Assembly (NCBI GenBank): GCA_038316355.1 | Contig: JBBQAO010000008.1 | Span: 1-64,000, forward strand | DNA length: 64,000 nucleotides | Direction of reading: 5' to 3' | Source of the DNA: Ga0077527 sp038316355 | GTDB lineage: Bacteria; Pseudomonadota; Gammaproteobacteria; Burkholderiales; SG8-41 | Part shown: positions 15,962-23,989 of the stretch, piece by piece | Numbering within the stretch: position 1 is the first letter of the stretch | Layout: every line of letters begins with the position of its first letter | Made by a program: the position numbers and the translations under genes | Notes under the pieces: model-generated | Databases searched by the model: none | Seen by the model: the letters and a program-made list of their open reading frames with translations, nothing else | What the model was told of the DNA's origin: nothing

Positions 15962-16798
15962 TTATGCTGCCGGTTTATCGAGTTTTTTCGCAACCTGCAG
16001 CAGATAAACTCGCCGGCTGTCGGCGCGCAGCACACGGAAATTCCACTGGTCGATCAACAGCTGTTCGCCGCGTTTGGGCACGCGGCCAAACCGTTTCAGC
16101 ACCAGGCCGCCGACGGTGTCGAATTCCTCGTCGCTGAATGCGGTGCCGAAGGCGGCGTTGAAATCGGCGATCTCGGTCAGCGCTTTGACGCGGTAGATGC
16201 CGCGTTTTTCCTGCACGATGTTGCCTTCGGCCTCGTCAAAATCGTATTCGTCCTCGATGTCGCCGACGATCTGCTCCAGCACGTCCTCGATGGTGATCAG
16301 GCCGGCAACGCCACCGTATTCATCGACAACGATGGCGATGTGATTGCGGTTCTTGCGGAATTCCTTGAGCAGCACGTTGAGCGGCTTTGCTTCCGGAATG
16401 AACACCGCCGGGCGCAGCATTTCGCGCACATTGAATTCTTCCTCGCCGGCGTAATAGCGCAGCAGATCCTTGGCGAGCAGGATGCCGATGACGTCATCCT
16501 TGCCTTCGCCGATGACCGGGAAACGCGAGTGCGCGGTTTCGATGACCAGCGGAATGAAGCGATCCGGCGGTTCGTTGACGTCGATGACATCCATCTGCGC
16601 GCGCGGCACCATGATGTCACGCGCCTGCATTTCAGCGACCTGCATCACGCCTTCGATCATCGCCAGGCCGTCGGCGTCGAGCAGGTTGTGGTCGTGTGCC
16701 GAGCGCAGCAGAGTGATCAGTTGTTCGCGGTCTTCGGGCTCGCGCAGCAGCAGCGTTGAGAGCCGTTCGAGCAGAGTGGGTTTTTGCGGTTCGGCCAT
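15962..16798 (-). CDS. corC: CorC/HlyC-type CBS-domain protein (YbeX-like)
   Basis: Cytoplasmic protein (278 aa) of the CorC/YbeX family. An N-terminal helical part with GVMQVAEMQARDIMVPRAQMDVI is followed by a CBS pair (about residues 70-190, with SRFPVIGEG and NHIAIVVDEYGGVAGLITIEDVLEQIVGDIEDEYD). A CorC_HlyC transporter-associated domain closes it (about 200-275, EEFDTVGGLV). There are no membrane helices. E. coli YbeX has been tied to Mg2+ efflux and to ribosome handling; both assignments are from related proteins. It sits between ybeY and lnt as in most proteobacteria. Confidence 0.93.
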   Translation of the reverse strand: MAEPQKPTLLERLSTLLLREPEDREQLITLLRSAHDHNLLDADGLAMIEGVMQVAEMQARDIMVPRAQMDVIDVNEPPDRFIPLVIETAHSRFPVIGEGKDDVIGILLAKDLLRYYAGEEEFNVREMLRPAVFIPEAKPLNVLLKEFRKNRNHIAIVVDEYGGVAGLITIEDVLEQIVGDIEDEYDFDEAEGNIVQEKRGIYRVKALTEIADFNAAFGTAFSDEEFDTVGGLVLKRFGRVPKRGEQLLIDQWNFRVLRADSRRVYLLQVAKKLDKPAA

Positions 16799-16812
16799 AT
16801 TCGGTATTGTGT

Positions 16813-17298
16813 TCAGGCGCCGCGTGCCGGAGCAGGGCGATAGGGGTCAGGATACCCGAAGCGGGCGAGCAACGTCCGTTCGCGGCGTTCCATCACGGCG
16901 GCATCCTTGGTGTTTTTGTGGTCGTAACCCTGCAGGTGCAGCAGGCCGTGCATGACCATGTGCGCGTAATGCGCGGCGACGGTCTTGCGTTGTGCGCGGG
17001 CCTCGCGGGTGATCACCGGCGCGCACAATGCGATGTCGCCTTCGAGCGGCGGTGTATCGCGAAAGACGAAGGTCAGCACGTTGGTGGCGTAATCCCTGTT
17101 GCGGTAGCTGCGGTTGAGCAGTCGCCCCTCGGCCTGACCGACGATGCGGATGGTGACGCGGGCATTGCCGGCCGCATTGCTGGCCAGTGCTGCCCGCGCC
17201 CACTGGCGGATGCGCGCGGGTGTCGGCACGTTGCGCGCGGTGGCTGCGCATTGCACGGCGATGTGCGATCCCGAAGGACTTCTAGCGCCGCTTTTCAT
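16813..17298 (-). CDS. ybeY: Endoribonuclease / rRNA maturation factor YbeY
   Basis: Single-strand-specific endoribonuclease involved in 16S rRNA 3'-end maturation and ribosome quality control (161 aa). The zinc site HGLLHLQGYDH is complete (three His), and the upstream block RNRDYATNVLTFVF is typical. It overlaps the end of phoH by 17 bases, so the two are probably translated together. The N-terminal 20 residues are not conserved in type, so a later start is possible. The phoH-ybeY-corC-lnt order supports the call. Confidence 0.95.
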   Translation of the reverse strand: MKSGARSPSGSHIAVQCAATARNVPTPARIRQWARAALASNAAGNARVTIRIVGQAEGRLLNRSYRNRDYATNVLTFVFRDTPPLEGDIALCAPVITREARAQRKTVAAHYAHMVMHGLLHLQGYDHKNTKDAAVMERRERTLLARFGYPDPYRPAPARGA

Positions 17299-18274
17299 TT
17301 TTTTCGTTGTTGGCGGTTTTTCCGCTTTCTGCGGTTTTGCCGTAACGGTCGTAGGCGTTGACGATGCGCTGCACCAGCGGATGACGCACCACGTCTTCGG
17401 ACTTGAAAAAGGTGAAGGCGATGCCGCGTACTTTTTTCAGCACCACCTGGGCTTCGACCAGGCCGCTGATCATGCCTTTGGGCAGGTCGATCTGGGTGAC
17501 GTCGCCGGTGATCACCGCCTTGCTGCCGAAACCGATGCGGGTGAGGAACATTTTCATCTGTTCGCGGGTGGTGTTCTGCGCCTCGTCGAGAATGATGAAG
17601 GCGTGGTTCAGCGTGCGCCCGCGCATGAATGCGAGCGGTGCGATCTCGATCGCCTGGCGCTCGAACATCTTGGCGACCTTGTCGTAACCCATCAGGTCAT
17701 ACAGCGCGTCGTAGAGCGGGCGCAGGTACGGATCCACCTTCTGCGCCATGTCGCCGGGCAGGAAACCCAGTCGTTCACCGGCTTCGACTGCGGGACGGAC
17801 CAGGATGATGCGTTCCACTGCATCGCGCTCCAGCGCATCGACGGCACAGGCCACCGCCAGATAGGTCTTGCCGGTGCCGGCAGGGCCGATGCTGAAGGTG
17901 ATGTCGTGTTTCTGGATGTTCAGCAGATATTCGTTCTGGCGCGGTGTGCGGCCGTGCAGGTCCGGCTTGCGGGTGATCAGCGCCGGCACGGGAATCGTGG
18001 CATGCGCCGCACCCTGGTGGCCGGCCTCGATCAGTGCGAGCTGAATTACATCCAGAGACAACGGATCCTGCGCCTTGCCGTAAAAATCCTGCAGCACCCT
18101 GGCCGCGATGCGCGCGCGCTCCAGTGTGCCGTTCAATGCGAAATGTTCGCCGCGCCGCGTGATGTTGACGTCCAGCGCAGTTTCGATCTGGCGCAGGTTT
18201 TCGTCGAGCGCCCCGCACAGGTTGGCGAGGCGGTGGTTGTCGACCGGCGTAAAGCTGATTTCAACGGGTTTCAA
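17282..18274 (-). CDS. phoH: PhoH-family ATPase (YbeZ-like)
   Basis: Cytoplasmic P-loop NTPase (330 aa). A KH-like N-terminal region (about 1-110) precedes the PhoH domain with Walker A GPAGTGKTYLA and Walker B-like FIILDEAQNTT, plus the RIGFGSKAVITGDVTQIDLP block. In E. coli the YbeZ protein is a partner of YbeY in RNA metabolism, and gene order agrees. It begins 16 bases after the miaB stop. Confidence 0.94.
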   Translation of the reverse strand: MKPVEISFTPVDNHRLANLCGALDENLRQIETALDVNITRRGEHFALNGTLERARIAARVLQDFYGKAQDPLSLDVIQLALIEAGHQGAAHATIPVPALITRKPDLHGRTPRQNEYLLNIQKHDITFSIGPAGTGKTYLAVACAVDALERDAVERIILVRPAVEAGERLGFLPGDMAQKVDPYLRPLYDALYDLMGYDKVAKMFERQAIEIAPLAFMRGRTLNHAFIILDEAQNTTREQMKMFLTRIGFGSKAVITGDVTQIDLPKGMISGLVEAQVVLKKVRGIAFTFFKSEDVVRHPLVQRIVNAYDRYGKTAESGKTANNEKNEKRR

Positions 18275-18289
18275 TGGATGAGGTTACTT

Positions 18290-19630
18290 TCAGGCCATGA
18301 GTTCGGTGGTGACCAGTTCACCGCGCAGGGTATGCGCCTGCATTTCGGTGATCAGGACTTCGGCAAACGTGCCGATGCGGTGGTGCGGGCCGGGGAAATT
18401 CACCACCCGGTTGTTGTCGGTCCGTGCCGCGAGTTCCGTGACATCGCGACGGGAAACACCGTCGATCAGCACGCGCTGGCGGGTGCCGACCATGGCTAAG
18501 CTGATAACGCCGGCTTGTGCGGTGATTTGTGCCTGCAGGCGCTGCAGCCGGAGCTGTTTCACTTCTTGCGCCGTGTCATCCGCCAGATTTGCAGCGGGGG
18601 TGCCGGGACGCGGACTGTAGACAAAGCTGTAGCTGTCGTCGAAACCGACGTCGGCGATGAGTTGCAGGGTCTGTTCAAAATCGTGTTCGGTTTCACCGGG
18701 AAAACCGATGATGAAATCCGAAGTAATGCTGATACCGGGGCGCGCTGCGCGCAGCCGGCGAATGATGGATTTGTATTCGAGCGTGGTGTAACCGCGTTTC
18801 ATCGCGCCCAGTACTCGATCCGAGCCCGACTGCACCGGCAGATGTACATGGCTGCCCAGTTGCGGAATGCGGGCGTGGGCCTCGATCAGGCGCGGCGTGA
18901 ATTCCCTGGGATGCGAAGTCGTGTAGCGGATGCGTTCGATGCCGGGGATGGCGGCGACATGGTCGAGCAGCAGCGCCAGATCCGCGCTCTCGGTTTCGCC
19001 GTCAACCGGGGCGCGCCAGGCATTGACGTTCTGGCCGAGCAGCGTGACTTCGAGAACGCCCTGCAGTGCCAGTTCGGCAATGTCGGTGAGTACATCATCG
19101 AAGGGCCGTGACACTTCTTCACCGCGGGTGTACGGCACCACGCAGAATGAACAGTATTTGCTGCAGCCTTCCATGATCGACACAAACGCCGTGACACCCT
19201 CGACGCGTGCGGGAGGCAGGTGATCGAATTTTTCGATCGCGGGGAAGCTGATGTCCACCTGCGGCTGGCCGGTGGCGCGGCGCGCGGCGATCAACTGCGG
19301 CAGCCGATGCAGGGTTTGCGGGCCGAACACAACATCGACGTAGGGTGCGCGTTTGACGATGGCAGCACCCTCCTGGCTGGCGACGCAGCCGCCGACTCCG
19401 ATGATCAGTTTGGGATTCTGCAGTTTGAGTTCGCGCACGCGGCCGAGGTCATGGAAGACCTTTTCCTGGGCTTTTTCGCGCACTGAACAGGTGTTGAACA
19501 GGATGACGTCGGCAGCGGCGGGGTCGTCGGTGGGGGTGAGGCCGTCAACGACGCGGAGTACGTCAGCCATCTTGCCCGAGTCATACTCGTTCATCTGACA
19601 GCCGAAGGTTTTGATGTAAACCTTGCCCAC
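18290..19630 (-). CDS. miaB: tRNA-2-methylthio-N6-dimethylallyladenosine synthase
   Basis: Radical-SAM methylthiotransferase (446 aa) that converts i6A37 to ms2i6A37 in tRNAs reading UNN codons. The N-terminal UPF0004 domain (KTFGCQMNEYDSGKM, then NTCSVREKAQEK and GGCVASQEG) supplies three Cys for the auxiliary cluster. The radical SAM motif is CSKYCSFCVVPYTRG, and a TRAM domain closes the protein. All six cluster Cys are present. It heads the miaB-phoH-ybeY-corC run. Confidence 0.97.
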   Translation of the reverse strand: MGKVYIKTFGCQMNEYDSGKMADVLRVVDGLTPTDDPAAADVILFNTCSVREKAQEKVFHDLGRVRELKLQNPKLIIGVGGCVASQEGAAIVKRAPYVDVVFGPQTLHRLPQLIAARRATGQPQVDISFPAIEKFDHLPPARVEGVTAFVSIMEGCSKYCSFCVVPYTRGEEVSRPFDDVLTDIAELALQGVLEVTLLGQNVNAWRAPVDGETESADLALLLDHVAAIPGIERIRYTTSHPREFTPRLIEAHARIPQLGSHVHLPVQSGSDRVLGAMKRGYTTLEYKSIIRRLRAARPGISITSDFIIGFPGETEHDFEQTLQLIADVGFDDSYSFVYSPRPGTPAANLADDTAQEVKQLRLQRLQAQITAQAGVISLAMVGTRQRVLIDGVSRRDVTELAARTDNNRVVNFPGPHHRIGTFAEVLITEMQAHTLRGELVTTELMA

Positions 19631-19633
19631 AAG

Positions 19634-19948
19634 TTACTTCTTGGTGCGGTCGAGCCGAGCCTGTTCATCCGGCGTCAGGATCACGATGCGCAGAATCTCG
19701 CCGTTGCGGTCGAGTTGGTACAGTACTTCAGAGCCCGGTGGCAACTGGCCCTGGGTGATGGTGAGGTTGTTGCTGTTGACGATGATGCCACCCGGTGCCA
19801 GGCGCAGGATTTCCGTGCCGACCTGTACTGTGGGGAACATCTGGCGCTCGCCGGTGGTGCCGCGCTTGGCTTCAGCCGGCAGCGCACGCTGCGCCCAAGC
19901 TGGTGCAGTGAAAGCCAAAAAAGCCAATAAAAGCATTAACTTACGCAT
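19634..19948 (-). CDS. Small exported protein of unknown function
   Basis: A 104-residue protein from the chosen ATG at 19948, which begins with a clear signal peptide (MRKLMLLLAFLAFTAPAWA, cleavage after AWA). The longer frame upstream adds 15 residues that disrupt the signal, so it was not used. The mature part is short and mixed, with VQVGTEILRLAPGGIIVNSNNL and VLYQLDRNGEILRIVIL, suggesting a small beta-rich periplasmic domain. I do not recognise a family. It ends four bases before the miaB start on the same strand, so it may be the first gene of that operon. Confidence 0.7.
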   Translation of the reverse strand: MRKLMLLLAFLAFTAPAWAQRALPAEAKRGTTGERQMFPTVQVGTEILRLAPGGIIVNSNNLTITQGQLPPGSEVLYQLDRNGEILRIVILTPDEQARLDRTKK

Positions 19949-20012
19949 GGTCGCACGATAACACGGCAGGGCTTGCCCGGCAAACGAAAGCACCGGACAG
20001 CAACAAAAGAAG

Positions 20013-20088
20013 TGGTGGCGAGTCAGGGATTTGAACCCCGGACCAATGGATTATGATTCCACTGCTCTAACCACTGAGCTAACTCGCC
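20013..20088 (-). tRNA. tRNA with CAU anticodon (Met-type or Ile2)
   Basis: A complete 76-base cloverleaf on the minus strand with encoded CCA. The acceptor stem is GGCGAGT with ACTCGCC, the D arm is GCTC-AGTGGTTA-GAGC, and the T arm is CGGGG-TTCAAAT-CCCTG with one mismatch tolerated. The anticodon stem GTGGA/TCCAT carries loop ATCATAA, so the anticodon is CAU (20053-20055). The TTAGCTCAGTGGTTAGAGCAG opening and TTGGTC variable region resemble the minor isoleucine tRNA, whose C34 is changed to lysidine by TilS. By anticodon alone it would be called Met. Confidence 0.93.
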
Positions 20089-20251
20089 ACGGGAAGGCGG
20101 CGCAGTCTAAAGAGAGGGGGGCGGCCTTGTCAAGCCGGCAGCCATCGCCATTTCCCGGATTTGCCTGAATAATCCATGCGTTGCCGGTGTTTATCAGGTA
20201 GTTGAGGATGACCAGCAAGCCACCGGCAAAGCCCGCTTAGAATATCAGATC

Positions 20252-21496
20252 GTGGAATCTCAAACGTACAACACTATAAGAGCGGTACCCGCCCGGCATG
20301 GGCGCCACGACGCAGCGATTGTCGGTGGCGGTCTGGTCGGCGCCAGCCTGGCACTGGCGCTGCAGCGCGCCGGTCTGGACGTTGCGCTGATCGAGCCGCA
20401 AGCGCCACAGGCCCCACTTGCAGCCGATGCCTGGGACAGCCGCATTTACGCGATCAGTCCCGGCAACGTCGCGTTTCTGGAAAGCCTGGGTGTGTGGTCC
20501 CGGCTGGATGCGCAACGCCTGCAGCGTGTCGAAGCCATGGCGATCTGCGGCGATGCCCCGGCAGGCCGGCTGGAGTTCAGCGCCTATGATTCAGGCTTGC
20601 GCGAACTGGCCTGGATCGTTGAAGGCAGCGCCTTGCTGCAGGCCTTGCGTGCGGCGATTGCCGATACCGGACAAGTGCACGTGGCGTGCCCGGCGCAGGC
20701 GTCAGCGTTGCAGGTCGATGCGGATGCCGCGCAGCTCACGCTGGCCGATGGTGCGCAGATGGATGAGGTACAGATGGATGGTGCACAGATACAAGCACAA
20801 CTGGTGATCGGCACTGACGGCGGGGATTCCTGGGTGCGGCGTGCTGCCGGCATTGCTGCCCGAGTCAGCGATTATCACCAATTCGGCGTTGTAGCTAACT
20901 TCGAGATTGAAAAAAATCATCGCGGAACCGCATTTCAGTGGTTTCGCGCGGACGGTGTACTGGCGCTGTTGCCCTTGCCGGGCAAGCGCATGTCGATGGT
21001 GTGGTCGGCAACGGAGGATCATGCGCAAACACTGCTTGCAATGGATGCAGCCGCACTGGCGGATGCAGTGGCCGCGGCCAGCGGCGGCGTGGTCGGCGAA
21101 TTGCGCCTGGTGACGCCAGTGACCGCATTTCCGCTGCGTCTGGCGCACATAGCCGACCTCGTTGCGCCGCGGATTGCGCTGGCCGGGGATGCTGCGCACC
21201 ATGTGCACCCGCTGGCGGGCCAGGGGGTGAATCTGGGCTTTCGCGATGTGCGCGAACTGGCTGCGGTGCTGGCCAGTCGCGCGCCGCAGCAGGATTGCGG
21301 GGATTTGTCACTGTTGCGCCGTTACGCGCGGGCCCGGCGCGAGGATATTGCTACCATGGCGCTCGGCACGGATGTTTTACAGAAACTTTTTGCTGTGCAG
21401 TCGGTCTGGCTTTCCGGGGCGCGCAATTCCGGCATGGCGGTCGTGAACCGGCTGCCGTTCCTGAAAAACCTGCTGATCCGGCACGCTGCGGCTTAG
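20252..21496 (+). CDS. UbiH/UbiF-family FAD-dependent hydroxylase
   Basis: Flavoprotein monooxygenase (414 aa) of the UbiH/UbiF/VisC/COQ6 family, which hydroxylates the ubiquinone ring. The N-terminal FAD site is DAAIVGGGLVGASLALALQRAG, the second FAD motif is the GDAAHHVHPLAGQGVNLGF block, and an Arg-rich WDSRIYAISPGN block follows the first. Which ring position it modifies cannot be read from sequence; together with Coq7 at 38997 it may complete quinone hydroxylation. The only start consistent with the FAD fold is the GTG at 20252. A short local duplication (GAQMDEVQMDGAQ, near residues 168-180) lies in a surface-like region. Confidence 0.9.
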   Translation: MESQTYNTIRAVPARHGRHDAAIVGGGLVGASLALALQRAGLDVALIEPQAPQAPLAADAWDSRIYAISPGNVAFLESLGVWSRLDAQRLQRVEAMAICGDAPAGRLEFSAYDSGLRELAWIVEGSALLQALRAAIADTGQVHVACPAQASALQVDADAAQLTLADGAQMDEVQMDGAQIQAQLVIGTDGGDSWVRRAAGIAARVSDYHQFGVVANFEIEKNHRGTAFQWFRADGVLALLPLPGKRMSMVWSATEDHAQTLLAMDAAALADAVAAASGGVVGELRLVTPVTAFPLRLAHIADLVAPRIALAGDAAHHVHPLAGQGVNLGFRDVRELAAVLASRAPQQDCGDLSLLRRYARARREDIATMALGTDVLQKLFAVQSVWLSGARNSGMAVVNRLPFLKNLLIRHAAA

Positions 21497-21595
21497 CCGG
21501 GCGCCCAATCAAGTTGGATGCGAGTTAGATACGATTAAAAGCAGGCAACCGCGGTATTGATCAATTACATGGGCAGTCTGCCCGGGGAATCCCGA

Positions 21596-22306
21596 ATGTT
21601 TAAGCGAATTGCAGGTGTTTTGTGCGCTGTGTTGCTGATAGCCCTTCCGGCGCGGGCCGACGAGGGCAGTGTGCGCAAGGCCTTCGAGGGCAAATTTCCG
21701 TCGATGAAAATCGAAAGCGTTACCCGTATGCCGTTTCCCGGGCTGTACGAAATCGTGTTTGACGGGCAGGTGGTCTACACCGACGAAAAACTCACTTATC
21801 TGATGAACGGCAACCTGTTCGACCTGCGTGACGCCAAAGAACGCAACCTGACGCGCGAGCGGCGCGACCAGATTGCCTCGGGCGCGCTGGTCAAGGCGCA
21901 GCCGAATGCAATCAAACGTGTCAAAGGCAATGGCAAACGCATTATCTATACCTTTGAGGATCCCAACTGCGGCTACTGCAAGGAGCTGCAGAAAGAACTC
22001 AACAAGGTCAAAGACATCACCGTGTATACCTTCCTGCTGCCGATTTTGTCAGCGGATTCCGCGGAAAAAGCGAAGGCGGTATGGTGTGCCAAGGATCGCG
22101 CGAAGGCCTGGGATGACCTGATGAACAAGGCGGCCCTGCCGGCGAATGCGGTGAAAACCTGTGCGACGCCGCTGGAAGAAAATCAACTGCTGGCACAACG
22201 CTTCGGCGTGCGTGGCACACCGGCGGTTTATCTCGCCAATGGTCAGCAGGTCGGCGGTTTCCTGCCCGCCGAAAAACTGGAGCAGGCGCTCGCCGCGGTG
22301 CAGTAA
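21596..22306 (+). CDS. dsbC: Periplasmic disulfide isomerase DsbC
   Basis: Thiol:disulfide interchange protein of the DsbC/DsbG family (236 aa from this start). The ATG at 21596 begins a good signal peptide (FKRIAGVLCAVLLIALPARA); the longer frame adds 13 residues before it. An N-terminal dimerisation domain (about residues 22-85) precedes a thioredoxin domain with active site CGYC (Cys125, Cys128) and the cis-Pro loop RGTPAVYLANG. A second pair, Cys162-type in AVWCAKD and the Cys in VKTCATP, probably forms a structural disulfide. It shuffles wrong disulfides in exported proteins and is kept reduced by DsbD. Confidence 0.93.
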   Translation: MFKRIAGVLCAVLLIALPARADEGSVRKAFEGKFPSMKIESVTRMPFPGLYEIVFDGQVVYTDEKLTYLMNGNLFDLRDAKERNLTRERRDQIASGALVKAQPNAIKRVKGNGKRIIYTFEDPNCGYCKELQKELNKVKDITVYTFLLPILSADSAEKAKAVWCAKDRAKAWDDLMNKAALPANAVKTCATPLEENQLLAQRFGVRGTPAVYLANGQQVGGFLPAEKLEQALAAVQ

Positions 22307-22333
22307 CCGCATCACCAGCCGTTTACCCCCGTG

Positions 22334-22927
22334 ATGGCCGCCCATTCTGCCCTGATCCTGCCGCGCCGTGCGCCGCTGCGAAGGATGTTGATTGCGCTGG
22401 GCGTATCTTTGCTGGTGCATTTTCTGATGGTCGGGGGCTGGGGCTCCGGTGCGCTGCGCACAACCTTGGCCGTCGTGCCATTGCAGGCGCGGCTGGAGCC
22501 GATGCCCGCGGCATTGCCGCTGCCGGCAATGGATACCCCGGTCGCCAGCGCCGCGCCGCAACCGGCGAAATTGTCGCGGCGCAAGTTACCAGCTGCTGTC
22601 GCTGCGGCCGTTGTTGAGGAGTCGGCAGCCGGCGCTGCGGCCAGCGGGCCGGACCTGCGGTTTTATCTGGCACGTGAACTGGACCAGTATCCATCACCGC
22701 TGTCGGCCTTGCTGGACAGCGGCCGCGGGGCCGGCAGCGCAAGGCTGTGGGTCAGCATCGACCAGACGGGACGGGTTGTCGAAGCCGCGGTCATTGATGC
22801 CGATCCGCCCGGCGAGTTCGAGCGGCTGGCGCGCGAGCGGGTGCTGGCGACTCTGTTTGTGCCGGCCCGGCGCGACGGACGCCCGGTAAAAAGCCGGGTG
22901 TTGCTGGTATTGGGCCGGGGCGCCTGA
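22334..22927 (+). CDS. TonB-like energy-transducer protein
   Basis: Protein of about 197 residues with a single N-terminal membrane helix (LRRMLIALGVSLLVHFLMVGGW), a variable Pro/Ala linker, and a C-terminal domain (RLWVSIDQTGRVVEAAVIDADPPGEFERLARERVLATLFVPARRDGRPV) with the TonB C-terminal layout. The Pro-Lys spacer of true TonB is absent, so it may serve a specific receptor or be a paralogue of unknown role. No exbB/exbD is nearby. It starts 27 bases after dsbC. A GTG three bases upstream is an alternative start. Confidence 0.75.
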   Translation: MAAHSALILPRRAPLRRMLIALGVSLLVHFLMVGGWGSGALRTTLAVVPLQARLEPMPAALPLPAMDTPVASAAPQPAKLSRRKLPAAVAAAVVEESAAGAAASGPDLRFYLARELDQYPSPLSALLDSGRGAGSARLWVSIDQTGRVVEAAVIDADPPGEFERLARERVLATLFVPARRDGRPVKSRVLLVLGRGA

Positions 22928-23125
22928 GCCTGCGCGGCAAGACGTCAAACGGCGTACCCGGGTTGTGGAACTGTGCCATTCCGGCACAGGCTTTGGAGTA
23001 AAATTGCCGGCCCTAGTCTAATTCCTGCGAAAGTGCCGCATGAAGGCCGTCACCCCCCTGAACCCTGCTGCCCGCTCCGCACGCCGTCATGGCGCGGCGG
23101 TCCTGGCATAAGCCGGGAGACGGCA

Positions 23126-23893
23126 ATGCGTTTGCGCGTACTGGGTTGCTCCGGCAGCATTGGCGGACAACAACACCGCACCACGTCTTTTCTCGTTGAC
23201 CACGACATCCTGATCGACGCCGGCACCGGGGTGGGGGAACTGTCGCTGGCCGAGCTGACGCTGATCGACCACATTTTCGTGACCCATTCGCATCTCGATC
23301 ACGTCGATTCCATCGCTTTTTTCCTCGACTCGGTAGGCGCTTTGCGACCCAAGCCGGTTACTGTGTATGCGACGGGGCCGACCATCGCCATCCTCAAAAA
23401 AAACCTGTTCAACTGGGACATCTGGCCCGACTTCACGGTGATCCCGACGCCCGAAGAGCCGTTCATGCGTTACCAGGAAATTGCCGTGGGCAGCGTCATC
23501 GAGTTGGCTGGCAGGAAAATCACCGCATTGCCGGCGATCCATACCGTGCCGGCGGTGGGTTATCTGCTCGACAGCGGTAAAAGCAGCCTGGTGTTCAGCG
23601 GCGATACCGGCCCGAACGACGGCCTCTGGGAAATCGTCAATCGCATCGAAAACCTGAAGTATCTGATCATTGAGACCGCATTTTCGGACAAGGATCGCCG
23701 GCTGGCCGAACTGGCCAAACATCTGTGCCCTTCCATGCTCGGCGAGGAGCTGGCCAAGCTGGAACGTGCGGCGGAGGTTTACATTACACACCTCAAGCCC
23801 AGCGAAATCGAGCTGACGATGCAGGAAATCGAGGAGCTTTCGGCGAAAACACCGCCGCGGCTGCTGCAGAACAATCACGTATTCGAATTTTGA
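23126..23893 (+). CDS. Metallo-beta-lactamase fold cyclic-nucleotide phosphodiesterase-like protein
   Basis: Metallo-hydrolase (255 aa) resembling class II cAMP phosphodiesterases. The first zinc motif is VTHSHLDHVDSIAF (HxHxDH); further ligands are likely His in ALPAIHTVPAVGYLL, Asp in VFSGDTGPND, and His in VYITHLKPSE. The text ETAFSDKDRRLAELAKHL resembles PDEase II proteins. The ATG at 23126 is chosen because GGGAGA precedes it and the fold starts there; the 51 residues upstream show no similarity. It stands just before an HD-GYP/GGDEF-EAL/class III cyclase set, which fits a cyclic-nucleotide role. Substrate is inferred, not shown. Confidence 0.75.
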   Translation: MRLRVLGCSGSIGGQQHRTTSFLVDHDILIDAGTGVGELSLAELTLIDHIFVTHSHLDHVDSIAFFLDSVGALRPKPVTVYATGPTIAILKKNLFNWDIWPDFTVIPTPEEPFMRYQEIAVGSVIELAGRKITALPAIHTVPAVGYLLDSGKSSLVFSGDTGPNDGLWEIVNRIENLKYLIIETAFSDKDRRLAELAKHLCPSMLGEELAKLERAAEVYITHLKPSEIELTMQEIEELSAKTPPRLLQNNHVFEF

Positions 23894-23989
23894 GCGGGCC
23901 GCAGCGTACTTGCACACGCTGCCGGCAGGACGGAGAATTCTCCGGGGTTGTCAGGGAATGCTGGTCGCGCGGATTGATTAAATAAAAAA

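Noticed and set aside
22973..23125. Upstream part of the metallo-beta-lactamase frame
   Set aside because: Pro/Arg-rich with no fold; GGGAGA and the fold start favour ATG 23126.
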